DNA of 64,000 nt from Raphanus sativus (Eukaryota > Streptophyta > Magnoliopsida > Brassicales > Brassicaceae): NCBI RefSeq assembly GCF_000801105.2, contig NC_079514.1, positions 30,925,075 to 30,989,074 on the forward strand, given 5' to 3'. Made by a program: the position numbers and the translations under genes. Shown one piece after another: positions 1-10,947 of this stretch. The notes under the pieces were generated by a model. The model did not search any database and was not told the DNA's origin. It saw nothing but the letters and a program-made list of their open reading frames with translations. Positions within the stretch are counted from its first letter, which is position 1; the number at the start of each line of letters is the position of its first letter.

Positions 1-650
1 TAACATAAATTGTAAATACATTTAAAAATAAAACATAACGCGCCGGAAGACCACTAGTCTTATATAATAAAGTTGAGTTTTTTTCTCCTTGGGGAAAAAT
101 GTCATGTGCCATTTTCCTTTTAATAATTAAAATCCTTTTCAACTTTATTTAATGTGTTTTGGTGTTAATTGTAATTATGTGTTAGTTTATTTTTGTTATT
201 GACAATTTATTACAATGATGTTTTAATTTTGGATTGGAAGTTTAAATTATTATGAATTTTATGTCTTGATTTTTTTAGATTTCATAACTCTTATATTACA
301 TATTTTTTTAAATACTTTAAACTATTTATTAATATTTTGTATGTCAAATAAAAATACAAAAATGGAAACTAAATTTAAGTATTTTCAAAAAAAAAAAAAC
401 ATAAAATAGATACATATCCAAACAATTACTTTATGTTTGAAAACATTTAAAATATTAACTTTAGTTTTTATTTATTTATTTTCATAACTAATATATTATT
501 ATATAATAAAACTAATTCATTTACTAAACTGCGGTTCATCCACGGTTGACCCAATGATACAGAGACCCGGTAAATCGTTCGGTTCAGTGTCCGGATCGGA
601 TGTCAAAACACTGGTTTATAGGATTTCTTTGTATTTGATGTTGGCGATGG
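1..650. repeat. Helitron-related repeat fragment
   Basis: Positions 470-620 carry a CGGTTCA / ACCCGGTAAATCG / GTGTCCGGATC-type sequence. Its reverse complement resembles the 3' half of the Helitron at 8537-9873 (roughly 9185-9670). At 52 there is a TC followed by an AT-rich, Helitron-5'-like start (TCTTATATAATAAAG), directly preceded by CTAG at 48-51. No complete element can be bounded, partly because the window begins here. No gene is visible. Confidence 0.35.
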
Positions 651-1650
651 AGAATGAAGCCTCTACGATTCTCCTTCTTTAACGCAATCGACGTAACCGT
701 CATATAATCAATCTAGAAATTCCACTCATCCCACTCTAATAATGTTTAGTAATTGATGGCGACTCAAGTCCAAAAGACTAACATTTGGTCTATTAGTATT
801 GCCACATAAACTCTATGGTATCTTCCCATGTTACACTATGCAAGGAAACCAATAACTTCCCTGATACATATTATCCGTGTTTACATTTTTAAAACCGTGA
901 ACATGATTAATATACTCTTAAAACTTAACTAAACAAAAAAAGAATCATTACTTCCAATCTGAGAGAAATTTAAAAACGTTGCTTGATTGCTAAAGTTATT
1001 TAAAATTGATGTAAACGACCCACCACCCTCACCATTAATCCTTTGCACCACACTAACCATTTATTGTCAAAACCATTACTAAATGCAACAAGTCAGCAAG
1101 CCCGAATGTCACAGATAGTTAGAAATTATCTTTCTCATGATCGTTATAGATGCTAACATCTCATTTACTAATTAACAAATTGATTTTTTACTAGGAATAT
1201 TTGGTGAAATTGTTCCATCTAAACTATTAAAGAGAAAATACAAATAGTATTTAACCCTTAAAGTTGCACAAAAATTACAATAGAATGCCACTGGTGTTAA
1301 AACACTGTGTTTTGTATTTAAATTGAACCAAGCTTAATTTTAATAAACCGACACGTTGAACTTAAACCATTAAATTGTTGTCATAATTACAAAACTATTT
1401 CAAGGCTTAAGGCATACGTTCTAAAAAAAAAATTATACCGAAAATAATGTCTAATTATTAAACCATTACTATATCATACAATGACAGGCCAATAATTAAA
1501 CATAATCATTTCTAAACCATCACATTAATCATTTCTAAATACATGTTTCCATATCGTACTATAACATTATTCCTCTGTTATGACATTGTTCTTGCTATTA
1601 TAACTTTTTTCATCTTCGTGTACCTTTTACATACATCATGCAAGAAAAAA
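651..1650. other. AT-rich intergenic DNA, nothing recognised
   Basis: No long ORF, structural RNA, terminal repeat or recognisable coding similarity is visible in this stretch. It is ordinary AT-rich plant intergenic sequence. Confidence 0.6.
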
Positions 1651-2118
1651 AAATAACGGCTTATGTTATTAATAAAAATTAGAAATCCATCATATCAGTT
1701 TTAAAATATGCAAATGGACTAATCTAATTACCTAAAAACATTGTTTTGTCTAAAATAATAATAAAATAAAATTTAAATTTTATATACATATTTCAAATCA
1801 AAATAATAATTTAAAGTTGATTTATATCAAAAATTTATTTGAAATATACATATATTCAAAAATTTATTTTTACTAAAATATTTTTCAGTAACCATTATTA
1901 AAAAATGTTTTCAATATATATAAAAAAATACAACAAAAAGATTAATTTCTTATACCAACTTAAATTATGGTTTTTATATTTTACATTAAACTTTAAGAAT
2001 ATAATATATATGATTATTTATAAGACAATACATATAAAATACAATTAATTATATGATTATTTATATGATGGACCAATACAATTAATTATATGATGACATA
2101 TATATGATACATAACAGT

Positions 2119-2356
2119 GACTAGGGCTGGGCGTTCATGTATCAATTCTGGTTTGTTTCGAATTTGTTTGGGTTTCGGATTTCCGGGGTCAAAGATTTCA
2201 GCCCGTTCTTATATTTCTAAATTTCAGTTCGAATTATGACTAGGGTTGGACGTTCAGGTATCTATTCGGGTTCGTTTCGAATCTGTTTGAGTTTTGGGTT
2301 TCCGGAGTCAAATATTTCAGTCTCATTCAGATATTTCTAAATTTCAGTTCGGATTA
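2119..2356. repeat. Tandem duplication, 119-bp unit
   Basis: Two diverged copies of a unit beginning GACTAGGG(C/T)TGG(G/A)CGTTCA lie at 2119-2237 and 2238-2356. The sister element at 51818-53196 has a single copy, so the duplication is private to this copy. A second small duplication of about 35 bp (CAATATATTTCTGAAATATA) lies just before the 3' hairpin, near 2943-3000. Confidence 0.75.
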
Positions 2357-2701
2357 TATTCGGATCTTTGCGGGTTCAGTTCGGGTTCGGATAACTCATT
2401 TAAATTATTTTTTAAATTTATATATTTTGAATTTCTTAAAATCTATAAATAAAATAATATATTGTATATAAATCTGAATAGCATATGTCAGAATATCTAA
2501 ACTTAACATATAAATTGGTTTGGTTTAAATTTTGGATCAAAAATCAATAATTATTTTAAATATTTCTGCTGTTTTGAGTGTACTTCCACTATATTAGATA
2601 TTTATATTTGACTATTTTATATATTTTCAAGTATTTAAACCAACCTAAAAGTATCATATATATTCTGGATGTTTTTATATACATTGAAACTAAAAATAAT
2701 T

Positions 2702-2727
2702 AATATATATATATATATATATATATA
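2702..2727. repeat. (TA)n microsatellite
   Basis: An uninterrupted TA dinucleotide run inside the Helitron-like element. Confidence 0.9.
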
Positions 2728-3026
2728 AGTATATAAAGCTTTTTCGGATATATTTTAATATCCAAAATACTTTGGTTCGAATTGGTTATGCTTTCGGTTG
2801 TCTAAATATCAAAATTTTGAATAATTTAGATATTTAATCGATTTTGGTTCAGGTTTGGTATTACTTTTTCGGATCGTGATCGGTTCGACTCTTCAGATTT
2901 GAATTTTTTATCCAGCTTTGATATTGACATAAGAAATAAATAGCAATATATTTCTGAAATATACACCCGCATGGACAATATATTTCTGAAATATATACCC
3001 GCACGGGCGTGCGGGTCAAAATCTAG

Positions 3027-3430
3027 TTCTGGTTAAAATAGAAGTTGTCCATTAAACAGAGGAGTTTAGGAAAAATTTATAGTTTTTAGCTAAAAAACAT
3101 ATTTAGATTCATATTAAGAGTCGTTGATATTTCTAAATAAGGGTGGACAAACAAAAATTTCGTTATGAACACACACAAAATCTTCCATTATAAAAAAACT
3201 AATATAGAAAATAATTTTATGTTTCTTATTTTAAGTTACATCTTTTTGAGAGACCTTGAAACTACAGTAACACATACAACTCGCACATCTATATTTTAAA
3301 AGTCAACATGGTAATTTTAAAAATATATATTAGATACTCACCAATTATTTTACCAAAATTGACACTTCACCCTTAATTTTTAAAAATTTATAAAATTTGA
3401 AACGTTTTATTACTAGTATTTGCTATTTAA
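3027..3430. other. AT-rich intergenic DNA
   Basis: Between the Helitron 3' end and the tandem host repeat there is no recognisable gene or bounded element. Confidence 0.55.
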
Positions 3431-3525
3431 TTGTATTATACTAGAGTATTTGTTTAGTTAAGATATTAAACACAAATTATATTTGCTATTGAGTTAAGAT
3501 GAGTTAGTCTGCCTATACTAGAGTA

Positions 3526-4596
3526 CTAGATGATAACCCGCGCCATGCGCGGAGTGAGTTTTTTAAAATATGTTGTATTGAAATATTACAATTAGAATGC
3601 ATCTTGTTATCAAGATTTTTTTTTACATTTGATTTGGGGTGGACATTCGGATACCATTTGGTTCAGTTTAGTTTGGTTCGGTTCAGTTATATTTCGAACT
3701 TTTGTGAGTTCGATCCGGTTCGGATCTGCGGGTTCGGTTTGGATTTGGACTCAGATAACTCATTTTATTTTTTAAAAAAAATAAAAGTCGTATATACTTT
3801 AAATTTATCAAAATATAAAAATAAAAAAAAATTATTTATAACATATAAATGTGTATAATGCAAGCAAAAATACTTAAACTTAACATAAATTTGGTTAGCT
3901 TCAATATTCGGATAAGAAATCAATAGATATTTGAAGTATTAGTATTTTGAATATCATTTAACTATTTTAATCATATATTTTAACTATTTGTAAATATTTT
4001 CAAGTATTTTGGACAACTTAATAACATTTTATATATTTTTAATATTCTTTTAGATATTAAATTCTAAAAAAATTAATATATTTAAGTATATAAATCTGGT
4101 TTCGATATATTCGATATCCGAAATATTTCGTTTCGGATCATGTTCTGTTCTAAAAAATATCATCTTAATAACATCTTACAATTTTTGGTAATTTATAGAC
4201 GTTTTAAAAAAATCAAAATATAACATATATGAAAAATCTATTTTTTAAAATATGTTTAAGTGATTTTTTTTGATAATATTAATTAAAATAAAATGTAGAG
4301 GATACAAATTTTTTTATCAAATATTTTTGATTTGTAATCATTAATTATCATATATACGTTAATCATATTAGGTAATTTCGTAGCTTTTATTTAAGGAAAT
4401 AAATTTACATAGCTTTTATTTAAGGAAAGAATTTAAGACTATTAATTAGTATGATAATTAGTTTAATAAAAAGTATAATATATATTTATATGGACCAACA
4501 TATTTTTCTAAGGATTTCTGAGAATCATCCTAGTGATGACACGTGGCTACAAAACATGTTGTAATGTTCCAGGATTAATATATAGGGGATAGGGGA
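3526..4596 (-). mobile_element. Non-autonomous Helitron 1
   Basis: Read on the minus strand the element starts TCCCCTATCCCCTATATA at 4596, preceded by A. It ends with the hairpin CCGCGCATGGCGCGG, then GTTATCAT and CTAG at 3526-3529, followed by T. This is the plant Helitron arrangement (A^T target, TC start, hairpin about 10 nt before CTRR). At 1071 bp it has no Rep/helicase ORF. The interior includes GTTCGGTTCGG-rich sequence (3655-3745). A second TCCCC, 7 nt inside the first, makes the exact 5' base uncertain. Confidence 0.75.
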
Positions 4597-4640
4597 TTTG
4601 TTGAGTTAAGATATTATACAGGTCTGCTTATACTAGAGTA

Positions 4641-5287
4641 CTAGATTTTGACCCGCGCTTTTGAAGCGCGGGATATTTTACGATGAAAAATTTCACTAAT
4701 AATTTAACAAATATTTTGGTTATTTTTAAAGAGTGTGTATTTAAAATATTTTTGCATTTAAATCAGTATTTTTAAATTCAACCCGATTGTGATTATACCG
4801 GTTAATCCGGAGATCTGACAATTCAATTTATGTTTTTAAAATATTCATATTAAAAAATTACTAAAACCCGAGACTAACCGATTGAACTGATGGATGACCG
4901 ATATGTAATCTAATTGGATTTAAATTGTAATAGTTTCATAATTTGCAATCTTATAATCGAAATTTTAAAGTTCACTATTTTGCAATTTATGAAATTATGA
5001 CGTTTCTACAAAATTTTAAAGAGAAAATGATAGATATAAAATAACTAAGATTAATTATTGTATTATTTGGAAACATTGATAATAGTATAAAAAATATATT
5101 GTTTGGAAACATTGATAGTAGTATAAAGAAATAAGTATATTGTTTGGAAACATGGATAATAGTATAAAGAAAGGAACATTAGTGACTTAATGTATATTTA
5201 ACTATAAAGTATAAAAGTATATTTAATTTAAAAACTTACAAAATAAATGTTAGGTCCAACAGAATGTTTCTGTTTTAATAAGATAGA
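4641..5287 (-). mobile_element. Non-autonomous Helitron 2
   Basis: On the minus strand it starts TCTATCTTATTAAAACAG at 5287 (preceded by A). It ends with the hairpin CCCGCGCTTCAAAAGCGCGGG, then TCAAAAT and CTAG at 4641-4644 (followed by T). It is 647 bp and non-coding. Near its 5' end it carries three imperfect copies (5081-5165) of a roughly 40-bp unit built around TTTGGAAACATTGATA. Its termini and hairpin differ from those of Helitron 1, so the two are separate families. Confidence 0.8.
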
Positions 5288-5318
5288 TTTGTTGAGTTAA
5301 GATATTATACAGGTTTTT

Positions 5319-6140
5319 TTTGTTGCCAAAAGTTTTTCTATTAATATTATTATACAGGTTTTAATATTGATTATTTCCCCAAATACTACTTGTATTTGCT
5401 ATTTAACACAAATTATATTTCATAGTTATTCATCAGCGTTTACTGCGGCACATCCGTAACTAACGTGATTCTCTTAAGAATTATAGCAAAGTAATAACGG
5501 GTTTAGATCTTTACTCACTTTTTAAACGATTATCCCCTTTTTTATTTATTAACCATTAGGAAAAATAAGAGCTTATTATATTTAAATATATACACTTGTT
5601 TTTAGAGGGTTTTCATAATACATAAACGCTTGTACCTTTTTCCTATCAATTTTTAACAATAAATAACGAATTGTCTCCACGTCTATTTTTACAATCATAT
5701 AAATCTACACACAACTAATAATTCTGTGAACCAATCATCATCATAATTAAAGATTTTCTTGTCATTATGAAGCTAATACTACCCTTCATTGACTACCTAA
5801 AAGAGGCCATAAACATTAATTTACTTTGATGATAAAGATTTTTTTTTTTTGAAACACTTTTTTAAAAACACTTCTTTGATGATAGAGATAGAAACAATAA
5901 TTCACTTTCAAAAACTTTCCAATTTTGCAAGATTTTTTCACCCCTTTCTCTTTTGCTTTTCTTTTTAAAATCCAAATTATTGGCCGCTTATGGGAACATG
6001 TAATACAGGATCAATTATAATCTTGATTAGCTGTCTTGATCAATGCATCAAAGCCGGCCAATCTTTTCTAAATAGATACAAATCTCTAATTTTAGTCCCA
6101 AATTAGTTTAAAGAAAACAAATCTATCTTAAATCAATAGT
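5319..6140. other. Upstream region of the AGP peptide gene
   Basis: AT-rich sequence with no bounded element and no ORF. The part next to 6140 presumably contains the AGP gene promoter. Confidence 0.5.
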
Positions 6141-6150
6141 TTCCTCTCTC

Positions 6151-6158
6151 TATATAAA
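6151..6158 (+). promoter_or_regulatory. TATA box of the AGP peptide gene
   Basis: TATATAAA lies 96 nt before the ATG. That leaves a 5' leader of about 65-70 nt (CAACAAACAGCAACAAATA-type, A/C-rich), normal for a plant gene. Confidence 0.7.
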
Positions 6159-6253
6159 CAAGTCTCGCAAATTACTCAACAAACAGCAACAAATATTTTC
6201 TCATTCATTCAAAGTTCAAACCAAAGCAAAACACAACTCTTTTTACGAAGAAG

Positions 6254-6466
6254 ATGGTAATGATGAAGAAGATGTTTGTTCAGATCGCAGTTTTTTGTCT
6301 ATTGGCTACGATCGCAGCCGTCTCCGCCCACGAAGGTCATGTTCACAATCACAGCCCGGCTCCGGCACCTGGACCGGCAACTAACTCAGCTGTCGTTCCA
6401 ACCACCAACATGTTCGCCGGATTGGCTTTTTCTGCCGTGGCTCTTGTTCTTGGTCTCAACCACTGA
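6254..6466 (+). CDS. AGP24: Arabinogalactan peptide, AGP24-like
   Basis: A 70-residue intronless ORF with the layout of an AG peptide. It has a basic start (MVMMKK), a hydrophobic signal peptide to about residue 25 (ending VSA), a mature core of about 20 residues, and a hydrophobic C-terminal tail (about 46-70) of the type replaced by a GPI anchor. The core is His-rich (HEGHVHNH) and then carries SPAPAPGPA, whose Ser-Pro/Ala-Pro/Gly-Pro dipeptides are the usual sites for prolyl hydroxylation and arabinogalactan addition. The product should sit on the outer face of the plasma membrane or in the wall. In-frame ATGs at 6254, 6260 and 6263 make the exact start ambiguous; the first is chosen. Its place next to AUG6, PHB3 and LHT1 matches At5g40730 (AGP24). 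An overlapping 79-codon frame at 6276 is a shadow. Confidence 0.9.
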   Translation: MVMMKKMFVQIAVFCLLATIAAVSAHEGHVHNHSPAPAPGPATNSAVVPTTNMFAGLAFSAVALVLGLNH

Positions 6467-6566
6467 GTTCATCACCACAGCATTCAGCGTTTCTTGTTTG
6501 GTTCAGTTTCTATGAGATTGTTCTCTTGACTTTCAATATTCATTTTTATAATTATCTTATTTGGTG

Positions 6567-6572
6567 AATAAA
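6567..6572 (+). terminator. Poly(A) signal of the AGP peptide gene
   Basis: AATAAA about 100 nt after the stop codon, in a T-rich 3' UTR. Confidence 0.55.
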
Positions 6573-6855
6573 ACAAAACTCCATTGGACTTGTGTTTTTC
6601 GGCTATGATTTGGATTTTGAATCCGATTCATAGTAAACGCCACACAAATAAAATCTCAATCTAAAAATGACGACGATATGGTTAACTATAACTAGATTCT
6701 ACATGATGTAAATCTACGCATAACTTAGGAAAAGTTTTGCCGAACGATTAATTTTATATATAATAACCGTTTTTTGTTAGTGTGTTATTGTATTTAGATA
6801 ATTAGAATACACTTATAAACCTACGCGACTCCAATGAGGATAACGAATACACTTA

Positions 6856-7115
6856 GAGCATGATTAACGGTAAGGAACTCTTAGGGGAACTTTTTTTTTT
6901 ACTTTTTTTCTGATTTAAAAATAAATAAAAAACTAGAAAAGAACCAATTGCGGGTCACCATGTGTTAGTGGGATCCATGAACAGTAGCAACACTCTTCCA
7001 AACTCGACTCTTACGGAACAGGTAGAAGAGGCAGCCTTATGGAAATGGTGGGATCCGCATAATTTTTAAACTTTTTTTTAAGAGGCAACTATAAGAGCTG
7101 CATTTAATCATGCTC
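6856..7115. mobile_element. PIF/Harbinger-type MITE, TTA target site
   Basis: A 260-bp element with perfect 12-bp terminal inverted repeats (GAGCATGATTAA at 6856, TTAATCATGCTC ending 7115) and direct TTA flanks (6853-6855, 7116-7118). The TWA target and short TIRs fit PIF/Harbinger MITEs. It is non-coding. The interior GGGATCC / GGAACAG segments resemble the block at 16845-16930, which may be a relative. Confidence 0.8.
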
Positions 7116-7199
7116 TTAGGGTGGTTGATTCTCACACCACTGATAATTCTGGTAATGTTTTGTGATCCATTTCTTGACTGGATTCTTTTTATTCTGATA

Positions 7200-8110
7200 T
7201 CATATCGGAGTCGGTAAATCTTTGGTCGGAGTTAAATGTTACACGGGTTGCATCTACTACACATCATTAATCTCTGACGTGGTCTTTATGTCCATGATCG
7301 ATGGCCATTTTCTATTGTTTTTGAATAAATTTTTGAAAAATCTTATTCCAAAACTTATGAGACGCTATCTTAACCAGGCTTTTATCTTCCTCCGAAGATA
7401 TTCCGTCCGAGAAACTATTCAATGAACCGAAGGCAATTTGTTCCTTTTGACTATTGGAATTTGACAATGAAAGTCTAATGGTCAAACAAAAAGATTTCTG
7501 GCAACGAACAAGGAAGAATCTGTAAATGTTCATATTCATATACTATGATATGTGGTATAGTAATATGAGTAAAACCGGATTATTGATGAAACCATGGGAA
7601 ATGCTATGGAGGAATCACTGGTTTGGAACTGAAGATGTAATCCTTTTGTTGTATGGTGATGTTCGTACAACAGTTGAAAATTGGCAATTTCAGTTTCTAT
7701 TTTTTTTTGAAAGAATCAATGTATTGGATTCTTTATCGAAAGATACTTTCAAATTCAAATTTGGAATTGGCCAATGTTATACAACAAGAAGAATTGGTAT
7801 TTGTAGCGAGTATACGATATGATGTTTGGAGCTTTGTCTTATGGATGATAGCCAGACATGGAAATCATATGAAATCGAGTGTGAATGTACAGAAGAAAAC
7901 TAATAGAAGTAATCTGTTTGAATCTCGGAAAACAAGCACCACCTCTTATGGAGAAGCATCTTCAATCTGCACGTACAATGTGTTACTCTTCCTTCTTATT
8001 AATTATGTATTTCAATGTATTTCTTGTTATTGTTTATACATTCTATGTAATTTATATATATACATAAATTTAGTTGTTAAAAAAAAGAGAAAAACGAACG
8101 TACTAAAGAA
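7200..8110 (+). pseudogene. Possible decayed gene remnant
   Basis: This 0.9-kb stretch is less AT-rich than its surroundings. It holds overlapping open frames of 60-153 codons on the plus strand (7526-7822, 7653-8114, 7885-8067). Codon-like composition shifts between frames, for example a frame reading CLMDDSQTWKSYEI near 7835-7875, then a different frame reading LNLGKQAPPLMEKH near 7919-7960. That looks like a frameshifted coding relic; F-box-associated or kelch-type genes come to mind but I cannot confirm a family. No start or splice structure can be assembled. Confidence 0.25.
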
Positions 8111-8386
8111 GTAACATGTTGGTTATCTAATAATAGAGACGAATAAGTAAATGTGGGGGTTAGGAGAAACCCGTTCCAGTATAGTAATCATAAAGTTTAC
8201 GGACGTACGTAGTAATGTAGGTTGTAGCACAAAATGAGAAATATGGATAATGATTGGAATGAGCTGTACTTTATGTTTAGGTATGTAGTATTTAAGTTGT
8301 AGATTTTTATTTGTTCAGGAAATAAAGTTTTTTACCGTTATTCTATAAAAGAAAACTAAAGCAAAATTAGCGGTAAATTTTATTAA

Positions 8387-8470
8387 TCTATATAGTGATT
8401 AGATCAGTTGTAGCACACCGGTTAATTTCAGACTTAATTGTTTAAAATCCGGGTTCAACATCCGGAAGCA
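8387..8470 (+). repeat. tRNA-like / SINE-like fragment
   Basis: The segment contains an A-box-like GATCAGTTGTAGCACACCGG and a B-box-like GGTTCAACATCC. The latter sits in a possible T-arm (CCGGG, TTCAACA, TCCGG). It is followed by a short T-run. A proper acceptor stem cannot be closed, so this is not a functional tRNA gene. A tRNA-derived SINE or tRNA relic is the best guess. Confidence 0.3.
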
Positions 8471-8536
8471 GAATTTTTTTTAATATACTTATCAATAAAA
8501 GAAAAAAAATAACACATAACAAACTCTTCTTAACTA

Positions 8537-9873
8537 TCTATATTATTAAAACTGAAAGATAAAATAAACTAATTTTTAAACTAGTAGCTTAAGTTTGATT
8601 AATACCACCAGAAACTAACTAATCATAATTTTCAGCATTAATTATCATTTCTTTATATATAGTTACTCAATATATCATAACAAAAATTTCTTTGAAAATA
8701 TACATCAATTAGTTTTATATATGGTCAATATCAATGATTATTTGAATGATAATATATCTTCAAATAAATTTCCTTAGAATCAATACTATTAAATTAGAAT
8801 CATTCCCAACTTATACCCTTAATGAATATTTTAAAGTTTTCCAAAAATATCCTTAATGATATGATCAAACAAAAAAATTCATTAATGGCATTAGTGTCTT
8901 TTGATTTTATGGGCTTATTTCAATATTTAGATAGACTTGCTAACTAATTAAATGAGTTATATTTTTATATAATTAAATTCAAATTCCATAAATTTTTTAA
9001 TATCAATACCACAAATTAAATTCTGCAATAATTTTAATAAGTTGATATTAGAGATTGAAATTTTGTAACTACACAGGATAAGACTTAATCAAAAATATTA
9101 TTGGCCAGTTTATATGTTTAGCAATATTTTATATAAATTATAAATCTTTAAAATTATATAATAGCCCAAATAAAAATTTCGGATAACAATGTTTTGAAAA
9201 CAGACCCAAACACTGAACCGAACAATTTATCGGGTTACTAGGTCATTGAGTTGACTGCAGGTAAACCGCGGGTGAACCGCATATTAATAAATGAATTAAT
9301 TTTATTATATAATAATATATTAGCTAATAAAATAAAAAAAAATATAAAACTAAAGTTACTACTTTCTAAATATCTTTAAAACATAAAATAATAGTTTGTA
9401 TATGTATATATTTTATGTTTAATAAACATTTAGAATACTTAACTTAACTTTTTATATTTTTATTTTCATTTGATATACAACTAAAAAATTATCTACTGGT
9501 TCAACCGATGGTCAACTGGTACCGGGTTTTGGGTTTTAGTGGATTTGAGCGGGTTTTTTTTGGGTTTTTAAATTTTGGGTTTTTTACAAAATCCAACCCG
9601 AATTTATTTTGGATCACCGGGTTTTCCGGTTCAACCGCGGGTCCGGATCAGATTTCAAAATACTGGATAAAACTATTGTTAATTTATTTACAAACATAAA
9701 ACGGTTGTGGTGCATTTTAAATTTCGTCATACTGTACGCACTGTAAAAAACCCGCATAATTGAAATTTGATCATGTCACAGTTTATATAATTAAAACGAA
9801 AAATTATCAATCTTTTATATTGAAAAAACAACAGAAAAAATATCCGCCCTTTTAAGGGCGGATCAGAATCTAG
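8537..9873 (+). mobile_element. Non-autonomous Helitron
   Basis: It starts TCTATATTATTAAAACTG at 8537, preceded by A. It ends with the hairpin ATCCGCCCTTTTAAGGGCGGAT, then CAGAAT and CTAG at 9870-9873, followed by T. It is 1337 bp with no Rep/helicase ORF. The 3' half (9185-9670) contains the CGGGTTTT / GGTTCAACCG sequence shared with 470-620. Its 3' hairpin is nearly identical to that of the opposing Helitron at 9889. Confidence 0.82.
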
Positions 9874-9888
9874 TATACAATTAATTAA

Positions 9889-10947
9889 CTAGATTATTAC
9901 CCGCCCTTGAAAGGGCGGATATGTTTTTTGTTTTACATTTGTTTAGAAATTTTATTTCTCTATTTTTGTTTTTAGTCATATTTATGTTTTTATTTGTATA
10001 ATATTTTTCTTAAATGATTAATAAGAGATTTGAATTGGATTTTTCTTAAATTATCTAACATATGAAAATTTGAATTGGATTTGTTTTGTTTAGATTTACG
10101 ATTTCATAACCGAATATATTTTAGATTTGGTAACAACAAATTAGTATAATTTTTGAGATTCCAAGTATATTCGGAACTGTAATTATCAATCAATATAATT
10201 GTTTACATTTTCATAATTTCCGGTGACATCAATTATAATTGTTTAAATTTTATCTTTTTAACGATTTAATACGATCAATTAGCCATAATAATCATTCTTA
10301 ATTCTGTTTCTATTTTTTAAATCTGTATTTATTTTGAATTACAATGGAATATAGTTAGAAATATTTATTATATTTTGATTTAATTTTACTATCGATTTAT
10401 GTTCTATTTTTAAAAATAGATCGAGTAACATGGTATCTTATGTAGGTATATCACCATATAAACATAAGGTGAAAGAAATGGGAAAGAGAAATATGTCTAT
10501 TGATAGTGTCATCATCAATTAGTTAAAGAAATATGTCATCCAATATTAATAAGTTAGTCTTATGTCGATTTTGAATAAGACTTAGTTGAAGAAGTATAAG
10601 TCTATCAATGGATGCTGAGATGATAAACAGTAGTTGGAAAAAGTTTGAAACGCATAGGACAAATGCAAAACATATGTCGAGAAGAAGTATTGTATTGATA
10701 TCTCCGATAAATGAGATATGCCAAGTATAGTTTCTAAATTATCAATCTTACTTTAAAGCATCGATGGTTTTAATATATGATAACTGTTATTAGTAAATAC
10801 TAAGGTATATATTTAATATTAGTAGATTAAGGATAAGTGGAAATAACAGAAATGTTAATTAATAGATAAGTCCCAACATTTTCAATAGGCCCAAAAAAAA
10901 TTATGCCAAGGTAATTTTCAAATAGGACTCTATTTTAATAGAGTAGA
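9889..10947 (-). mobile_element. Non-autonomous Helitron, 3' end facing its neighbour
   Basis: On the minus strand it starts TCTACTCTATTAAAATAGAG at 10947 (preceded by A). It ends with the hairpin ATCCGCCCTTTCAAGGGCGG, then GTAATAAT and CTAG at 9889-9892. It is 1059 bp and non-coding. Only 15 bp separate its 3' terminus from that of the plus-strand Helitron ending at 9873. Confidence 0.82.

Larger units (their letters stand above)
1651..3026 (+). mobile_element. Helitron-like element, 5'-truncated copy
   Basis: The right end has the Helitron 3' signature: a GC-rich hairpin (CCGCACGGGCGTGCGG, about 2999-3014) followed by GTCAAAATCTAGT, with CTAG at 3023-3026 and a T next to it. The body matches the reverse complement of the element at 51818-53196 over long stretches (for example 1657-1760 against 52890-52990, and the GGTTTCGG / CCGGGGTCAAAGATTT block). 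Similarity begins only near 1651, so the canonical TC 5' end and the subterminal repeats seen in the sister copy are missing. It encodes nothing and is non-autonomous. Confidence 0.7.
3438..5318. repeat. Host tandem repeat carrying two Helitrons at the same site
   Basis: The motif TATACTAGAGTA followed by TTTGTT(T/G)AGTTAAGATATTA occurs uninterrupted at about 3438. It occurs twice more split by an insertion: TATACTAGAGTA at 3514-3525 resumes with TTTGTTGAG at 4597, and the next TATACTAGAGTA, ending at 4640, resumes with TTTGTTGAG at 5288. The host sequence was therefore a short tandem array, and each of two copies received a Helitron between the A and T of GAGTA^TTTG. Confidence 0.7.

Noticed and set aside
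3604..3858. 84-codon ORF as a gene
   Set aside because: It is a read-through of the GTTCGGTTCGG repeat inside a Helitron.
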